This document shows, one piece after another, positions 12,853-27,045 of a stretch of 64,000 nucleotides of DNA. The stretch comes from Fructilactobacillus myrtifloralis (GTDB lineage Bacteria > Bacillota > Bacilli > Lactobacillales > Lactobacillaceae): NCBI RefSeq assembly GCF_024029335.1, contig NZ_CP097116.1, forward strand, positions 868,001 through 932,000, written 5' to 3'. The notes under the pieces are model-generated. The model was not told where the DNA came from and made no database searches. It saw only the letters and a list, made by a program, of their open reading frames with translations. The number at the start of each line of letters is the position of its first letter. Position 1 is the first letter of the stretch. A program made the translations under genes and the position numbers.

Positions 12853-12903
12853 CACTAGCTACTCCTTTTGGCAAATTAAACCCTCTTGATTACAATTATG
12901 CTA

Positions 12904-12932
12904 ATTTAACCATAGCACTTACTATTAGTCAA
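12904..12932 (-). promoter_or_regulatory. Promoter of the NlpA-family operon
   Basis: On the complement, TTGACT (12927-12932), a 17-base spacer and TTAAAT (12904-12909), about 50 bases ahead of the start codon. Confidence 0.5.
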
Positions 12933-12970
12933 TAAATTGGGTTAGGGACCATAATCCCAATCTAGACACA

Positions 12971-13007
12971 AAAAAGGCGCCTTCGAATTGCTTCGAAAGC
13001 GCCTTTT
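12971..13007 (-). terminator. Terminator of rRNA operon 2
   Basis: Strong hairpin AAAGGCGC-CTTCGAA...TTCGAAAG-GCGCCTTTT directly after the 5S gene on the minus strand. No tRNA genes follow the 5S. Confidence 0.9.
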
Positions 13008-13012
13008 AGTTC

Positions 13013-13129
13013 GCGTGGCAACGTCCTATCCTCGCAGGGGGCGATCCCCCAACTACTTTTGGCGTGCTAAAGCTTAACTTCTGTGTTCGGCATGGGAACA
13101 GGTGTATCCTTTAGGCTATCGCCACCACA
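13013..13129 (-). rRNA. 5S rRNA
   Basis: About 117 bases with the typical 5S features, read on the complement: TGTGGTGGCGATAGCCT near the 5' end, GAACACAGAAGTTAAG in the middle and GGGGGATCGCCCCCTGCGAGGATAGGACGTTGCCACGC at the 3' side. It lies about 70 bases after 23S, as expected for a 16S-23S-5S operon. Confidence 0.93.
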
Positions 13130-13200
13130 CTTCTGAGTGAACTTCGTTCCCTCAAAACTAGCTAATATTATTTTCTGCTGAGTCACCATTGCTCTTCCTT

Positions 13201-17903
<4,703 letters not shown>

Positions 17904-18067
17904 ATGAGAACTTTACTAGCTCTACTTGATTTGTTTCTTTAAGCGAATTGACTTCGCAATTGTTTAATTTTTAAACTTACGTTTAAAAATTCCTTACACT
18001 TTTGTAATCAAAATCTTGTTCAGTTTTCAAAGAACTACTCCGTTATCAATCACTTGACAACTCTATT

Positions 18068-18182
18068 AATATACCATGTTTAGCCAGGTCAGTCAAGGGT
18101 GGTTTCCAATTAAATTGGTTACCAACCAATCCATTAACTTCGCGACAAGCATTACTATACCAAGCCCCAACCAATCCGTCAA
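18068..18182 (-). promoter_or_regulatory. Tandem rRNA promoters P1 and P2 (operon 2)
   Basis: P1 has TTGACG (18177-18182), 17 bases and TATAGT (18154-18159). P2 has TTGACT (18091-18096), 17 bases and TATATT (18068-18073), all on the complement. P1 lies only about 25 bases past the stop of the upstream gene at 18208, with no terminator between. Confidence 0.85.
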
Positions 18183-18207
18183 CCATTTTGGTCAAAAAAA
18201 GTCAAAA

Positions 18208-18750
18208 TTATTTGTCTGAGTCGGAATAAAGCTTAATGCCCACGTCCGGGTGTTGTTTAAGATATAATTTAGTGAAGTCATCAACCGCTTGGTGATCCTG
18301 TAAATCAATTCCCTCCCGGCGCATTGCCGTCGTTAAATCCCGATAAAACTGATCGAACTTCGGATTAAACATGGATTGTAATCCCTTAGCATTAATGTTT
18401 ACCCAGTCAATCAAATGGGCTGCGTTGGGAAGCTTTCCTTGATCACGCAGGTACCCAAATAACTTCTTTAGGGCAAATGGAATTAAATTATACAGCGCTT
18501 GGGTCTGCTCATCTGCTTCTAAAATGACCATGAAGCGCGAAAACATTACGTCTCCAACTAACTGATCGTCCCACTGTTCCGGTTGCTTATCTAAGCCAAC
18601 CATCGCAATCTCCACAAAACTATCAATAATTGTATCAACATTTTGAATGGCCTGTGGCGTTAACTTTGCAACATCGGGCTCCGCATCAATTTGATCTAAC
18701 CATTGGTCAATTAAGGTGCCGACCTGTTGCACTTGTTGTTCTTTATCCAT
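18208..18750 (-). CDS. Hypothetical protein, helical, soluble
   Basis: 180 aa, acidic, with no membrane segment or signal peptide. The sequence is rich in predicted helices (for example LIPFALKKLFGYLRDQGK, residues about 89-106). I do not recognise the family. Start ATG has AAGGATGAG about seven bases upstream. It is transcribed toward the rRNA operon and divergent from the thiolase gene. Base use matches the neighbourhood, so it looks like an ordinary resident gene. Confidence 0.7.
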   Translation of the reverse strand: MDKEQQVQQVGTLIDQWLDQIDAEPDVAKLTPQAIQNVDTIIDSFVEIAMVGLDKQPEQWDDQLVGDVMFSRFMVILEADEQTQALYNLIPFALKKLFGYLRDQGKLPNAAHLIDWVNINAKGLQSMFNPKFDQFYRDLTTAMRREGIDLQDHQAVDDFTKLYLKQHPDVGIKLYSDSDK

Positions 18751-18840
18751 TATCTCTCATCCTTCCGTCTCATCATTATACTAACAAAACTGTTCTAGGT
18801 ATAATAGGAATAAACCTAATTAATGTAAAGGAGTGGCATT

Positions 18841-20031
18841 GTGAAAAAAATTGCCATAGTCAGCGCTAAGCGGACACCCATCGGAAAAATCAACGGCCAA
18901 CTGCAATCACTCACTGCGGTTGAGCTCGGAACCATTGTTACCAAAGCCATTTTACAAGATACGGGGATTGAACCCGATCAAGTCGACCAGGTCATCTTTG
19001 GCAACGTCATTCAAGCGGGAGCCGGGCAAAACGTTGCCAGACAGATTGAACTCAACAGTGGCGTGCCCCAAACGAGTACCGCCTGCACCATCAACCAGGT
19101 ATGCGGTTCGGGAATGAAAGCCGTCCGCATGGGACAAACAGCCATCCAAGTTGGAGATTGTGAGGTCGCCATCGTCGGGGGGACCGAGAGCATGTCAAAC
19201 GCCCCCTACCTCAACCGCCAAGTTCGCAGTGGGCACCAATTCGGGGGCTTTCAATTAGAGGATAGCATTGAAAGTGACGGCTTAAACGATGCCAATTCCC
19301 ACCAACCAATGGGAACCACCGCGGAAGCGGTTGCCGAGCAATTCCATGTCTCGCGCGCAGAGCAAGATCAATTTGCCCTCCGCTCCCATCAACAAGCGGC
19401 TCAGGCCACCGCAGACGAGTCATTTAAAGCAGAAGTCGTTCCCATCACCATTCAGAAAAAGAAAACGACCGTTACCATTACCACTGATGAAACGATTCGC
19501 CCCGACACGAGCCTCACGCAGTTGCAAAAATTACGGCCCGCCTTTGCTAGTACCGGGACCGTTACCGCCGGAAATGCGGCTAGTCTAAACGACGGCGCGT
19601 CAGCCCTCTTGTTAATGTCAGTTGATAAGGCACAAGCCCTTGGCCTAACCCCGCTGGCCATTCTCGATGACTATACAGAAGCTGGCTGTAATCCAGCAAT
19701 CATGGGCTACGCCCCCTACTATGCCGTTCAAAAATTGTTTCAAAAAACCGGCACAACCATCAACGACTTTGACCTGGTTGAGCTAAACGAAGCGTTTGCC
19801 TCCCAGAGTGTCGCCGTCGCCCGCGACTTAAACATTCCGCACGAAAAGCTCAACGTCACCGGAGGAGCAATTGCCCTCGGTCATCCACTCGGTGACTCCG
19901 GCGCCCGCATTTTAACCACCTTAATCCACAACTTACACCGCACCAAGCAACGCCGGGGACTCGCAACCCTGTGCATCGGGGGCGGAATGGCAATGGCCTA
20001 CAGCCTCCACCTTCCGGAATCCCGGTCATAG
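18841..20031 (+). CDS. Acetyl-CoA C-acetyltransferase (thiolase)
   Basis: 396 aa, the usual length for biosynthetic thiolases, which condense two acetyl-CoA to acetoacetyl-CoA. Acylated nucleophile C88 sits in [19 protein letters not shown], the catalytic-His motif [16 protein letters not shown] and the C-terminal CIGGGMA are all present. In lactobacilli this step feeds HMG-CoA and the mevalonate pathway, which would supply farnesyl diphosphate for CrtM; that link is inference. The start is GTG with AAAGGAG seven bases upstream. Confidence 0.93.
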   Translation: MKKIAIVSAKRTPIGKINGQLQSLTAVELGTIVTKAILQDTGIEPDQVDQVIFGNVIQAGAGQNVARQIELNSGVPQTSTACTINQVCGSGMKAVRMGQTAIQVGDCEVAIVGGTESMSNAPYLNRQVRSGHQFGGFQLEDSIESDGLNDANSHQPMGTTAEAVAEQFHVSRAEQDQFALRSHQQAAQATADESFKAEVVPITIQKKKTTVTITTDETIRPDTSLTQLQKLRPAFASTGTVTAGNAASLNDGASALLLMSVDKAQALGLTPLAILDDYTEAGCNPAIMGYAPYYAVQKLFQKTGTTINDFDLVELNEAFASQSVAVARDLNIPHEKLNVTGGAIALGHPLGDSGARILTTLIHNLHRTKQRRGLATLCIGGGMAMAYSLHLPESRS

Positions 20032-20101
20032 TTGTCAAGCCTTAAGCAATTCTTTATAATGGAAAATCGTTAACCAAAAAATAGTAAGGGAGTGTTTAAT
20101 T

Positions 20102-20626
20102 ATGACTTGTATTTACGTTCGAAAGGCAACCGAAAAGGACTTGCCCGCCATTAGCGACATCATTAACGCTGGAAGAGGCTTTTTAAAGGAGCAGGGCATC
20201 AATCAGTGGCAAGGTGCCTATCCAACTAATGATGACATCAAGCGGGACATTGACAATGGCATTGCCTACGTAATTGATGTAAATGGTGACGTAGCGGGTT
20301 CAGCAACGTTACACCTTGGCATTGACCCTGACTATTTGAAAATGGAAGAAGGAGAATGGAAAAACGGTTCCGAAGCTCATTATTCCGCCATTCACCGGGT
20401 TTCCGTTTCCCATAACTACAGAGGGCAAGGGCTCGCCTACAAGCTCATTAGCGGAATGCTTACCATTTCTGCCCTGCTAGGGTTTAAAGACGTCCGCATT
20501 GACACCCACCCTAAAAACGAAGGGATGCAACACATCATCTTGAACAGCGGCTTTACGAAACGAGGCGTAATCCAAACCAAGATGGAAGAAGACGACCGGT
20601 TTGCATACCAAATCGAACTAGATTAG
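20102..20626 (+). CDS. GNAT family N-acetyltransferase
   Basis: 174 aa. The acetyl-CoA-binding motif A is visible as HRVSVSHNYRGQGLAYKLISG (near residues 99-119), followed by VRIDTHPKNEGMQHIILNSGF, the usual GNAT motif B. The substrate is unknown. ATG is preceded by AGGGAGTG. A two-helix membrane protein starts 12 bases after its stop. Confidence 0.85.
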   Translation: MTCIYVRKATEKDLPAISDIINAGRGFLKEQGINQWQGAYPTNDDIKRDIDNGIAYVIDVNGDVAGSATLHLGIDPDYLKMEEGEWKNGSEAHYSAIHRVSVSHNYRGQGLAYKLISGMLTISALLGFKDVRIDTHPKNEGMQHIILNSGFTKRGVIQTKMEEDDRFAYQIELD

Positions 20627-20638
20627 GAGAAAACCACT

Positions 20639-20818
20639 ATGGGAACCTCAGCAGTCATGTGGAAATTGATTATCATGGTCAGCACCGCGCTGATTGTTAC
20701 TGTCAGCGCCCTCGGCTGGGTTGGATTACACCAGCCACGAACGCAGTTAGTTCGTCTAGCTAGCCTCAGCGTCATTTTGCTGTTTCTGCTGCTCTGCTGG
20801 CTCATGCTCGTTTTCTAA
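20639..20818 (+). CDS. Small two-helix membrane protein (59 aa)
   Basis: 59 aa with two hydrophobic segments (about residues 9-29 and 42-59) joined by a short basic loop (HQPRTQLVRL). ATG at 20639 has AGGAGA nine bases upstream, and the gene lies just behind the GNAT gene with a terminator after it, so it is probably translated from the same mRNA. No known family is recognised. Confidence 0.6.
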   Translation: MGTSAVMWKLIIMVSTALIVTVSALGWVGLHQPRTQLVRLASLSVILLFLLLCWLMLVF

Positions 20819-20821
20819 GCA

Positions 20822-20858
20822 AAGCTCTAAAATCAAACGTGATTTTAAGGGCTTTTTT
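20822..20858 (+). terminator. Terminator after the small membrane protein
   Basis: Hairpin AAGCTCTAAAATCA / TGATTTTAAGGGCTT followed by a T run. Confidence 0.75.
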
Positions 20859-20878
20859 GTTTGCAATTAAAGGACCCA

Positions 20879-20912
20879 AAAAGAGCGTCACCAAATTGGT
20901 GACGCCCTTTTT
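20879..20912 (-). terminator. Terminator of the permease-azlCD operon
   Basis: Hairpin AGCGTCACCAA / TTGGTGACGC with A and T tracts on its two sides, just past the azlD stop. It can work in both directions. Confidence 0.8.
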
Positions 20913-20923
20913 ACTAAGTAACT

Positions 20924-21250
20924 TCAGATTACCAACCGTAACACAGCCAAGGAAATAATGCCGACCACGACAATCACCAAGAGGTTCTTACTGATGATTG
21001 CTGCTAGCACCGTTGGGATCGAAGCGAGACAATTCAATTCGTTTAGGGTCGGTAAGTGCCCTAAGTGCTGGTGGAATAAGCCCGTAAACCACAGGGCTGC
21101 CATGATCACTACCGGTACAAAACTCAAAAATTCAACCATGGCGAGCGGTAATTCAAATCGTTTTAACAATACAAACGGAATTACCCGATTCAGCCAGGTC
21201 ACTAGGCCACAACCTAAAATAACCAGGAACACAAACTCAAAAGAAGGCAT
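20924..21250 (-). CDS. azlD: Branched-chain amino acid exporter small subunit AzlD
   Basis: 108 aa with three to four membrane helices, matching AzlD in length and in the feature GLVTWLNRVIPFVLLKRF. It works with AzlC to export branched-chain or related amino acids. I chose ATG 21250 (MPSFEF); upstream in-frame starts lie inside azlC. The 14-base overlap with azlC suggests coupled translation. Confidence 0.87.
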   Translation of the reverse strand: MPSFEFVFLVILGCGLVTWLNRVIPFVLLKRFELPLAMVEFLSFVPVVIMAALWFTGLFHQHLGHLPTLNELNCLASIPTVLAAIISKNLLVIVVVGIISLAVLRLVI

Positions 21251-21944
21251 GTTTACACCACACCCCCAGTCCACAACCAACTAAGGTTACTATGATTAAG
21301 AGTAAATTACTGGGAATAAAGATCATTCCTACGTACGTTAAGCCGAGGGTAATGAAAATCATGAGGACCTGCAGCCGTCGATCCAAAGTTCGATCAGATG
21401 CCACCTGTAAATACAGTAGTCCAATAAACATTGCTAAAAAGGCAAAATCGAGTCCGAACCGGTTCGGATTGGGAATTAAACTTCCCAGCCCACCACCTAG
21501 CCCGGAAGCGATAATCCAGGTTAGGTACGCCACTACGTTCGCCGTATTTAACCACGGAAACGACAGTTGGCGGTTAGTGTAGTTTAACTTGTTCATGCTT
21601 AACGCAAAGGTTTCATCCGTCAGTAACGAACCAATAATGACGTTGCGCAGTAACGATTCCTTTTTCATAACCGGCGCCACGGTCATCCCCATCAGTAACA
21701 TCCGAGCCGAGAGGAGGAAAACCGACAAGATGATGGCGGAAAATGAACTCCCCGCAAGTAACATGCTGACAATTACAAACTGGGCGGCGCCTGAATACGT
21801 AATGGCCGACATTAAGACAATCATGATTACGTTTAGACCCGCCGCTTTGGCCACAATGCCAAATGCCAACCCGACGCCCACGTATCCGGATAACGTCGGC
21901 ACCGTATCCTTAAAGCCCGCGGCGGCACTAAGATCATTTTTCAC
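21237..21944 (-). CDS. azlC: Branched-chain amino acid exporter large subunit AzlC
   Basis: 235 aa with about seven to eight helices. The AzlC signature ITYSGAAQFV (near residue 47) and a later run LLTDETFAL are present. The start is GTG with GGAGG ten bases upstream. It begins three bases after the stop of the upstream amino-acid permease, so permease, azlC and azlD form one operon. Pairing an importer with an exporter suggests amino-acid balance or exchange; the substrates are not shown by sequence. Confidence 0.88.
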   Translation of the reverse strand: MKNDLSAAAGFKDTVPTLSGYVGVGLAFGIVAKAAGLNVIMIVLMSAITYSGAAQFVIVSMLLAGSSFSAIILSVFLLSARMLLMGMTVAPVMKKESLLRNVIIGSLLTDETFALSMNKLNYTNRQLSFPWLNTANVVAYLTWIIASGLGGGLGSLIPNPNRFGLDFAFLAMFIGLLYLQVASDRTLDRRLQVLMIFITLGLTYVGMIFIPSNLLLIIVTLVGCGLGVWCKHAFF

Positions 21945-21947
21945 GAA

Positions 21948-23393
21948 TTACGAACCTCCCTGTGAAGCTTCCCCATCCGCTGTTTTGGAATGGCGAGCAC
22001 CATAGAAAATGTAAATTAAAACGCCGATGATAAACCATACTAACGTCAGTAACTTGGCATCATTACTTAATTCCCAAAAAATTACAAACGAAACTAGCGC
22101 TGAAAGAGCCGGTAAGACGGGATACAGTGGCATCCGGAACTTGGGCACCGGCAAATCGCGTCCCTCACGCGGCCGAAGTGCGTAGATTCCGAGGGAAACG
22201 AACATAAAGGAAATTAATGTTCCCGCTGAAACTAGGTTAGCAAGGAACGTAAACGGCAACATGGCCCCAACTAAAACCGCTGCAATCGTTACCACTAAGA
22301 GGGCATTGGCCGGATTGTGCTTCCGGTTCACTTTCCCCAACTTCCGGGGCAGTAAGCCGTCCCGCCCAAAGGCATAGACTAACCGGGAACTAGCTAGTTG
22401 CGTTCCAATTAGGGAAGCAAAGATCCCCACGATGGCAACCACCGAAAGTAAGTTGGCAGTCAAGAGGTGTCCCGTTTGCCGGAGCGCCCAGGCGGACGGT
22501 TCTGCATTGCCCGCGTAGGTACTGTACTTAAACATCCCCACTAGGACCAGTGAGACGCCCACAAAGAGTAAACTCCCAATGATTAACGTCCCGATAATCC
22601 CCCGTGGCATATTTTTGCCCGGATCCTTAGTTTCCGCTGTATTAGAGGCAATCACATCAAAGCCCCCGTAGGCCACAAAGACCTGTGCGGCTCCCGCTAA
22701 AATCCCAGTAAACCCACCAAAGGCAGTGCCAGGACGGTGTGCTGGAATAAATGGATGGTAGTTGGCAGGATGGATCGCGGTCAAACCGACCACAATAAAC
22801 ATGATCACCACGGCGACCTTTAGAATCACTAAGACGTTCTCTAGCTTATTCACTCCCGCAATTTTGCGACTTAACAGCAAACTCACGAGGATAATCGAAA
22901 TTGCGGCGAAGATGTCAAAAAAGCCCCCCGTTTTCGGGTTATACCCAGACGCTAGGTACGAAGGTAGGTGAAACCCAAATTCACCTAAGAATCCCTGCAC
23001 GTACGCCGACCAACCAGACGCCACGAAGGTAATCGCTAAAAAGTACTCGGCTAGCATTAACCAACCGGCAATCCAGCCGAACCCTTCCCCAAACAAAACA
23101 CTAATCCACGAAAACGCCGATCCCGCTACTGGTAAAGCAGCGGCCGTTTCGGCATATGCTAAGGCCGCTAATCCAGCTCCGATTGCGCCCACTAAAAAGG
23201 AGAGCGCCACGGCCGGTCCAGAGTGCTCGGCAGCGACAATCCCCGGCAGGGTAAAGATCGCCGTTCCAACCACCATTCCGAGTCCGAGTCCTAATAAATC
23301 TTTCGTCGTCATATGGGGTTCTAGACGCGCATCCTGATCCAACAGTCCTTGGGCGGATGCTTTTCGCGTCAGTCGTTCCCAAATCTTATTCAT
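21948..23393 (-). CDS. APC family amino acid permease
   Basis: 481 aa with about 12 hydrophobic segments. The APC (cationic amino acid transporter/YfnA-like) pattern is visible: GLGMVVGTAIFTLPG near residue 40 and FVAYGGFDVIASNTAETKDP near residue 247. It probably imports an amino acid with protons. I chose ATG 23393 (MNKIWERL), eight bases after AAGGAGG; a longer frame upstream starts before the ribosome site. It leads the operon with azlCD. Confidence 0.88.
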   Translation of the reverse strand: MNKIWERLTRKASAQGLLDQDARLEPHMTTKDLLGLGLGMVVGTAIFTLPGIVAAEHSGPAVALSFLVGAIGAGLAALAYAETAAALPVAGSAFSWISVLFGEGFGWIAGWLMLAEYFLAITFVASGWSAYVQGFLGEFGFHLPSYLASGYNPKTGGFFDIFAAISIILVSLLLSRKIAGVNKLENVLVILKVAVVIMFIVVGLTAIHPANYHPFIPAHRPGTAFGGFTGILAGAAQVFVAYGGFDVIASNTAETKDPGKNMPRGIIGTLIIGSLLFVGVSLVLVGMFKYSTYAGNAEPSAWALRQTGHLLTANLLSVVAIVGIFASLIGTQLASSRLVYAFGRDGLLPRKLGKVNRKHNPANALLVVTIAAVLVGAMLPFTFLANLVSAGTLISFMFVSLGIYALRPREGRDLPVPKFRMPLYPVLPALSALVSFVIFWELSNDAKLLTLVWFIIGVLIYIFYGARHSKTADGEASQGGS

Positions 23394-23545
23394 TCCATTA
23401 GCCTCCTTATTAATAATTGGCATGATTATTGGTTATTATAATGGTAAATTTTTTCCAAAGATACACATTTGGGGAAATAAGTTATAATTAACGGGATGAT
23501 TCAGGAAAATTTCTAACTAACTCAACGAAATCCGACCATTTTTGG

Positions 23546-23605
23546 TTGGAATTTCGTAATTATTAGCGTAGAATAATCATTATTGAAGAACCAAACATAC
23601 GTTCA
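23546..23605 (+). promoter_or_regulatory. recA promoter with LexA (SOS) box
   Basis: TTGGAA (23546-23551), a 17-base spacer and TAGAAT (23569-23574) form the promoter. CAAACATACGTTCA (23592-23605) matches the Gram-positive LexA box CGAACRNRYGTTYG at 12 of 14 positions and lies just downstream of the expected start of transcription. A further inverted repeat (ACGAAATCCGACC / GGTTGGAATTTCGT) covers the -35 region at 23524-23556. Confidence 0.7.
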
Positions 23606-23629
23606 CACCAAACAGAAAGGGTGATTTGA

Positions 23630-24724
23630 ATGGCTGCAAATTCAAAAAAGAGCGCACAAGATGCTCGTCAAGCTGAACTTGACAAAGCTTTAAAACAGAT
23701 CAAAAAAGAATTCGGAACCGGAGCCATCATGCGGATGGGTGAAACCCCTAATTCTAACGTGGAGGCCATTTCCACCGGAATTCTCTCCCTAGATATCGCC
23801 TTAGGAATTGGTGGCTTCCCACGCGGCCGGGTCGTGGAAATTTTTGGAGCTGAATCCTCCGGAAAGACCACCATTGCCCTGCAGGCCGTGGCCGAATTGC
23901 AAAAAAACGGTGGAACGGCTGCCTATATCGATGCCGAAAACGCGATGGATCCCGAGTACGCTAAGGCACTCGGGGTTAACATCGATGACCTATTGCTGTC
24001 CCAACCCGGAACCGGTGAAGAAGGCCTGCAAATTGCAGATGCCCTGATTGGTTCGGGAGCCATTGACCTCGTAGTCGTGGACTCCGTAGCTGCGTTAGTC
24101 CCGAAATCCGAAATTGAAGGTGACATTGGTGATTCCCACGTGGGGCTCCAAGCCCGCTTAATGTCACAAGCTTTGCGGAAATTAACTGCTAACATCAACA
24201 AGACCAAGACCGTTGTGATTTTCATTAACCAACTCCGGGAAAAAGTCGGCGTCATGTTTGGAAATCCGGAAACCACTCCCGGTGGTCGAGCTCTGAAGTT
24301 CTATTCCAGTGTGCGCTTGCGGGTCAGTGGTAGCAAGCAATCCAAGGAAGGCCAAGAGGTCGTGGGGAAAGAAACCAAGATTAAAGTGGCTAAGAACAAG
24401 GTTGCGCCTCCATTCAAAACCGTTGATACATTGATGAGTTTTGGGCACGGAATCGAACCAGTTGCCGACATGGTGAACCTAGCCGTGGACAAGGACATCA
24501 TTAACAAATCCGGCTCCTGGTACTCCTATGGAGAAGAACGCCTCGGGCAAGGATTGAATAAAACCGTGGCCAACCTTAAGGAGAAGCCAGAACTCGTGGA
24601 TGAATTAACGCATAAAGTCCGGGTTGCCTATGGGATTGAACAAGAAGCAGACCAAAGCACTGATGCAGAGGCCACTCCGAGTGACGCTGAACCAACCCCA
24701 GCTGAAACAGATTTAGACGTTTAA
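23630..24724 (+). CDS. recA: Recombinase RecA
   Basis: 364 aa. It forms filaments on single-stranded DNA, catalyses strand exchange and triggers LexA cleavage. The Walker A motif is GAESSGKT (residues 73-80), where most relatives have Pro in the second position. [42 protein letters not shown] and the acidic C-terminal tail are typical. ATG is preceded by AGAAAGGGTGATTTGA. An SOS box lies upstream. It acts with AddAB encoded at 44-51 kb. Confidence 0.98.
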   Translation: MAANSKKSAQDARQAELDKALKQIKKEFGTGAIMRMGETPNSNVEAISTGILSLDIALGIGGFPRGRVVEIFGAESSGKTTIALQAVAELQKNGGTAAYIDAENAMDPEYAKALGVNIDDLLLSQPGTGEEGLQIADALIGSGAIDLVVVDSVAALVPKSEIEGDIGDSHVGLQARLMSQALRKLTANINKTKTVVIFINQLREKVGVMFGNPETTPGGRALKFYSSVRLRVSGSKQSKEGQEVVGKETKIKVAKNKVAPPFKTVDTLMSFGHGIEPVADMVNLAVDKDIINKSGSWYSYGEERLGQGLNKTVANLKEKPELVDELTHKVRVAYGIEQEADQSTDAEATPSDAEPTPAETDLDV

Positions 24725-24740
24725 TTACCATTACAAACTA

Positions 24741-24774
24741 AAAGAGCCATCTCAAAAACGAGATGGCTCTTTTA
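24741..24774. terminator. Two-way terminator between recA and bioY
   Basis: AAAAGAGCCATCTC / GAGATGGCTCTTTT, a perfect hairpin between two converging genes. Confidence 0.9.
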
Positions 24775-24776
24775 AG

Positions 24777-25322
24777 TTAGCGAACATGTGGCAACCGATG
24801 ATGACGTTGTAATTGGGTTACAATCAGCGCCACTAATACGGCCTTTAAACCGTCGCCCGGGATAAAGGCTAGGCTACTCACCGCTACCTGGCTCCAACTT
24901 AATCCGCTTTGCCACACGAGGTAACTCGCACCCACGCAGTTCATCAACACCATCCCCCCCAGTAGGTTAGCCAGCAAAAACCGAATAAAAGTGGGAACCC
25001 GCTGCAACCAGGTCACCAGCAGTCCAATCACATAAGCACACACCGGCCAGCTCAACAGGTACCCCGCCGTTGGGCCAGCGAAAACGCCAATGCCACCCCG
25101 AAAACCTGCTAGTAGCGGTAATCCAACTGCAACCAGTAGGAGAAACACCACTACGCTCCAAAATCCTAACTTGCGCCCCAATAACGAACCAGCTAGCATA
25201 ATCCCAGCACTCTGAAAGGAGATGGGAACGGGGAAAAAAGGGAGATTAATCAGCGGAATGAATCCCAGGCTTGCAATAATTGCCACCATCAAACCACAGT
25301 ACGTTATTTCTTTAAGTTTCAT
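24777..25322 (-). CDS. bioY: Biotin ECF transporter S component BioY
   Basis: 181 aa, about six helices. The BioY signature is visible in PFFPVPISFQSAGIMLAGSLLG, GGIGVFAGPTAGYLLSWP and FIPGDGLKAVL near the C-terminus. It binds biotin and needs a shared ECF energy module. ATG 25322 lies nine bases after AAAGGA. It is a single gene with no adjacent ECF ATPases on its strand. I could not see a clear BirA operator upstream. Confidence 0.92.
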   Translation of the reverse strand: MKLKEITYCGLMVAIIASLGFIPLINLPFFPVPISFQSAGIMLAGSLLGRKLGFWSVVVFLLLVAVGLPLLAGFRGGIGVFAGPTAGYLLSWPVCAYVIGLLVTWLQRVPTFIRFLLANLLGGMVLMNCVGASYLVWQSGLSWSQVAVSSLAFIPGDGLKAVLVALIVTQLQRHHRLPHVR

Positions 25323-25479
25323 CACTTACCATCCTTTACATGTCGTTGATCTCATTGTGCCAAACGTGCTCCGAATTGCCTACTTGATTCGCACCAAGAC
25401 CGTTATTACGCCCCCTTAGCAGCAAACAATTCTGCTAAAATGTCACTTTTCCAGTTCTGCTAAGCTCCTATAAATCTGG

Positions 25480-25628
25480 TATACTAAAACTAATTGAATA
25501 GCTGGGGTGCCAATTTACGGCTGAGATAATACCCGTTGAACCTGATCTAGGTAATGCTAGCGGAGGTAACCTGACACACAGTTGTCGCAAAAAATTCAAC
25601 CGTCCCCATCTTGGAGGACGGTTTTTTT
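25480..25628 (+). promoter_or_regulatory. TPP riboswitch with terminator ahead of ykoD
   Basis: A -10 TATACT with extended TG (25480-25485) is followed by a TPP aptamer at about 25497-25573. Its conserved blocks are GGGGTGC, GGCTGAGA, ACCCGTTGAACCTGATC and GGTAATGCTAGCGGAGG. A hairpin AACCGTCC / GGACGGTT with a T run (25598-25628) follows and is the expected terminator. High thiamine diphosphate should stop transcription of the ykoD operon. Confidence 0.93.
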
Positions 25629-25641
25629 ATTGGAGGAAGCT

Positions 25642-27045
25642 ATGCAAACAGCAGTCACACTGCACCATTTTAGTTTTAAATACCCAAACCAAACTGAACC
25701 CCTGTTTCACGACGTCCAATTAGAAATTCCCACCGGTCAATTTTGGCTATTAAGTGGTCCGTCTGGATGCGGTAAATCAACCCTGTTGGAATTAGTAGCC
25801 GGGTTAAGCGATCAGAAATATCAAGGAGAAATCGCCTTAAACCAGCAATCTCTCGCCCAGTTACCGGCCCCAGAGCGCTCTAAGTTGGTCAACTTGATGT
25901 TACAGGACCCGAACCAACAGTTTGTGATGCAGACGGTCGCAGGTGAGCTCCAGTTTGCCCTCGAAAATCAACAAACTGATCCCGCCCAGATTCCAGAACG
26001 AATTCGTGCTGCCCTGGCTTTTTGTCAGATTGAACACCTCGCCGACCGCCAGGTCCTCTCCCTGTCGGGGGGCGAAAAACAAAAGGCCATTTTAGCCACG
26101 ATGGTTGCGCTGGATTCAGCCATTTTCCTATTGGATGAGCCCTTTGCTAGCGTTGATCCCCAATCCAAACGTGACATCTTGCAGCACCTCCAGCAGCTAC
26201 AAACTGAACGCGGGAAAACCATCATTGTTTCCGATCACGATTTAACCGGTTACCAAGACCTGGTAGACCACGTTGTGACCGTGGCACCGGAGACCCACGA
26301 GCTTAAGCTGCTGTCATCGGCTGCTCAAACCGAATTGTTTGCCAAGCGGCAACAGCCAACCCAACGGTTCGCAATGCCAGCCCCAGAAACCGGACTCTTC
26401 TGGCTCCAAGACTACCAAATTAGTTATGGTAATTCCACGCTGTTATCGGTGCCAGAGCTCCAGATCCCGGCCGGCTGCACGTTGCTAACGGGACCGAGTG
26501 GCAGTGGCAAGTCGACCCTGCTCCGCAGCCTCAGTAAGTTACAGAAGTACACCGGTCAAATCACCCTCAACCAGCGCAACATTCAAACAATCAAAAACAA
26601 ACGCTACTACGACCAGTTAGGGCTGGTCTTTCAAGCGGCTCCCGATCAGTTTTTACGGGTCACTGTGGCCGAAGAATTAGAATTATCGCTAGCAACCAGT
26701 CAATGTTCCACATGGAACAAAGAAGCAGTCCAGCAGGCCTTAGCAAGGTTACAGCTAACCGGCCACGAACAACAAAGCGTGTATACCCTCAGCGGGGGAC
26801 AACAAAAAAAACTCCAAATTCTGGTAATGCTGATTCGGCATTCGCACATTCTCCTGTTAGACGAACCCTTTGCTGGTCTGGATCAAGCTTCCATTGCGAC
26901 CGTGCAAACCTTGCTAAAACAACAATACCAAGGCCCGGATCACTTGTTGCTAGTCATCAGCCACCAGCGCTTTGCCACTCCCGGTTTTTATGACTATCAC
27001 CTGCACCTTACCAACCACACGTTTACCTACCAGGAGGTCGACTAA
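25642..27045 (+). CDS. ykoD: ECF transporter duplicated ATPase YkoD (thiamine/HMP)
   Basis: 467 aa with two ABC ATPase halves in one chain. The N half has Walker A GPSGCGKST, signature LSGGEKQKA and Walker B LLDEPFASVD. The C half has GPSGSGKST, LSGGQQKKL and LLDEPFAGLD. Fused pairs of this kind power YkoEDC-type importers of the thiamine pyrimidine moiety. I chose ATG 25642 after TTGGAGGAAGC; an in-frame extension upstream would run through the riboswitch terminator. It is coupled to ykoC by TAATG. Confidence 0.9.
   Translation: MQTAVTLHHFSFKYPNQTEPLFHDVQLEIPTGQFWLLSGPSGCGKSTLLELVAGLSDQKYQGEIALNQQSLAQLPAPERSKLVNLMLQDPNQQFVMQTVAGELQFALENQQTDPAQIPERIRAALAFCQIEHLADRQVLSLSGGEKQKAILATMVALDSAIFLLDEPFASVDPQSKRDILQHLQQLQTERGKTIIVSDHDLTGYQDLVDHVVTVAPETHELKLLSSAAQTELFAKRQQPTQRFAMPAPETGLFWLQDYQISYGNSTLLSVPELQIPAGCTLLTGPSGSGKSTLLRSLSKLQKYTGQITLNQRNIQTIKNKRYYDQLGLVFQAAPDQFLRVTVAEELELSLATSQCSTWNKEAVQQALARLQLTGHEQQSVYTLSGGQQKKLQILVMLIRHSHILLLDEPFAGLDQASIATVQTLLKQQYQGPDHLLLVISHQRFATPGFYDYHLHLTNHTFTYQEVD

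Noticed and set aside
25582-25641. N-terminal extension of the ykoD frame
   Set aside because: It crosses the riboswitch terminator; the ribosome site TTGGAGG favours ATG 25642.
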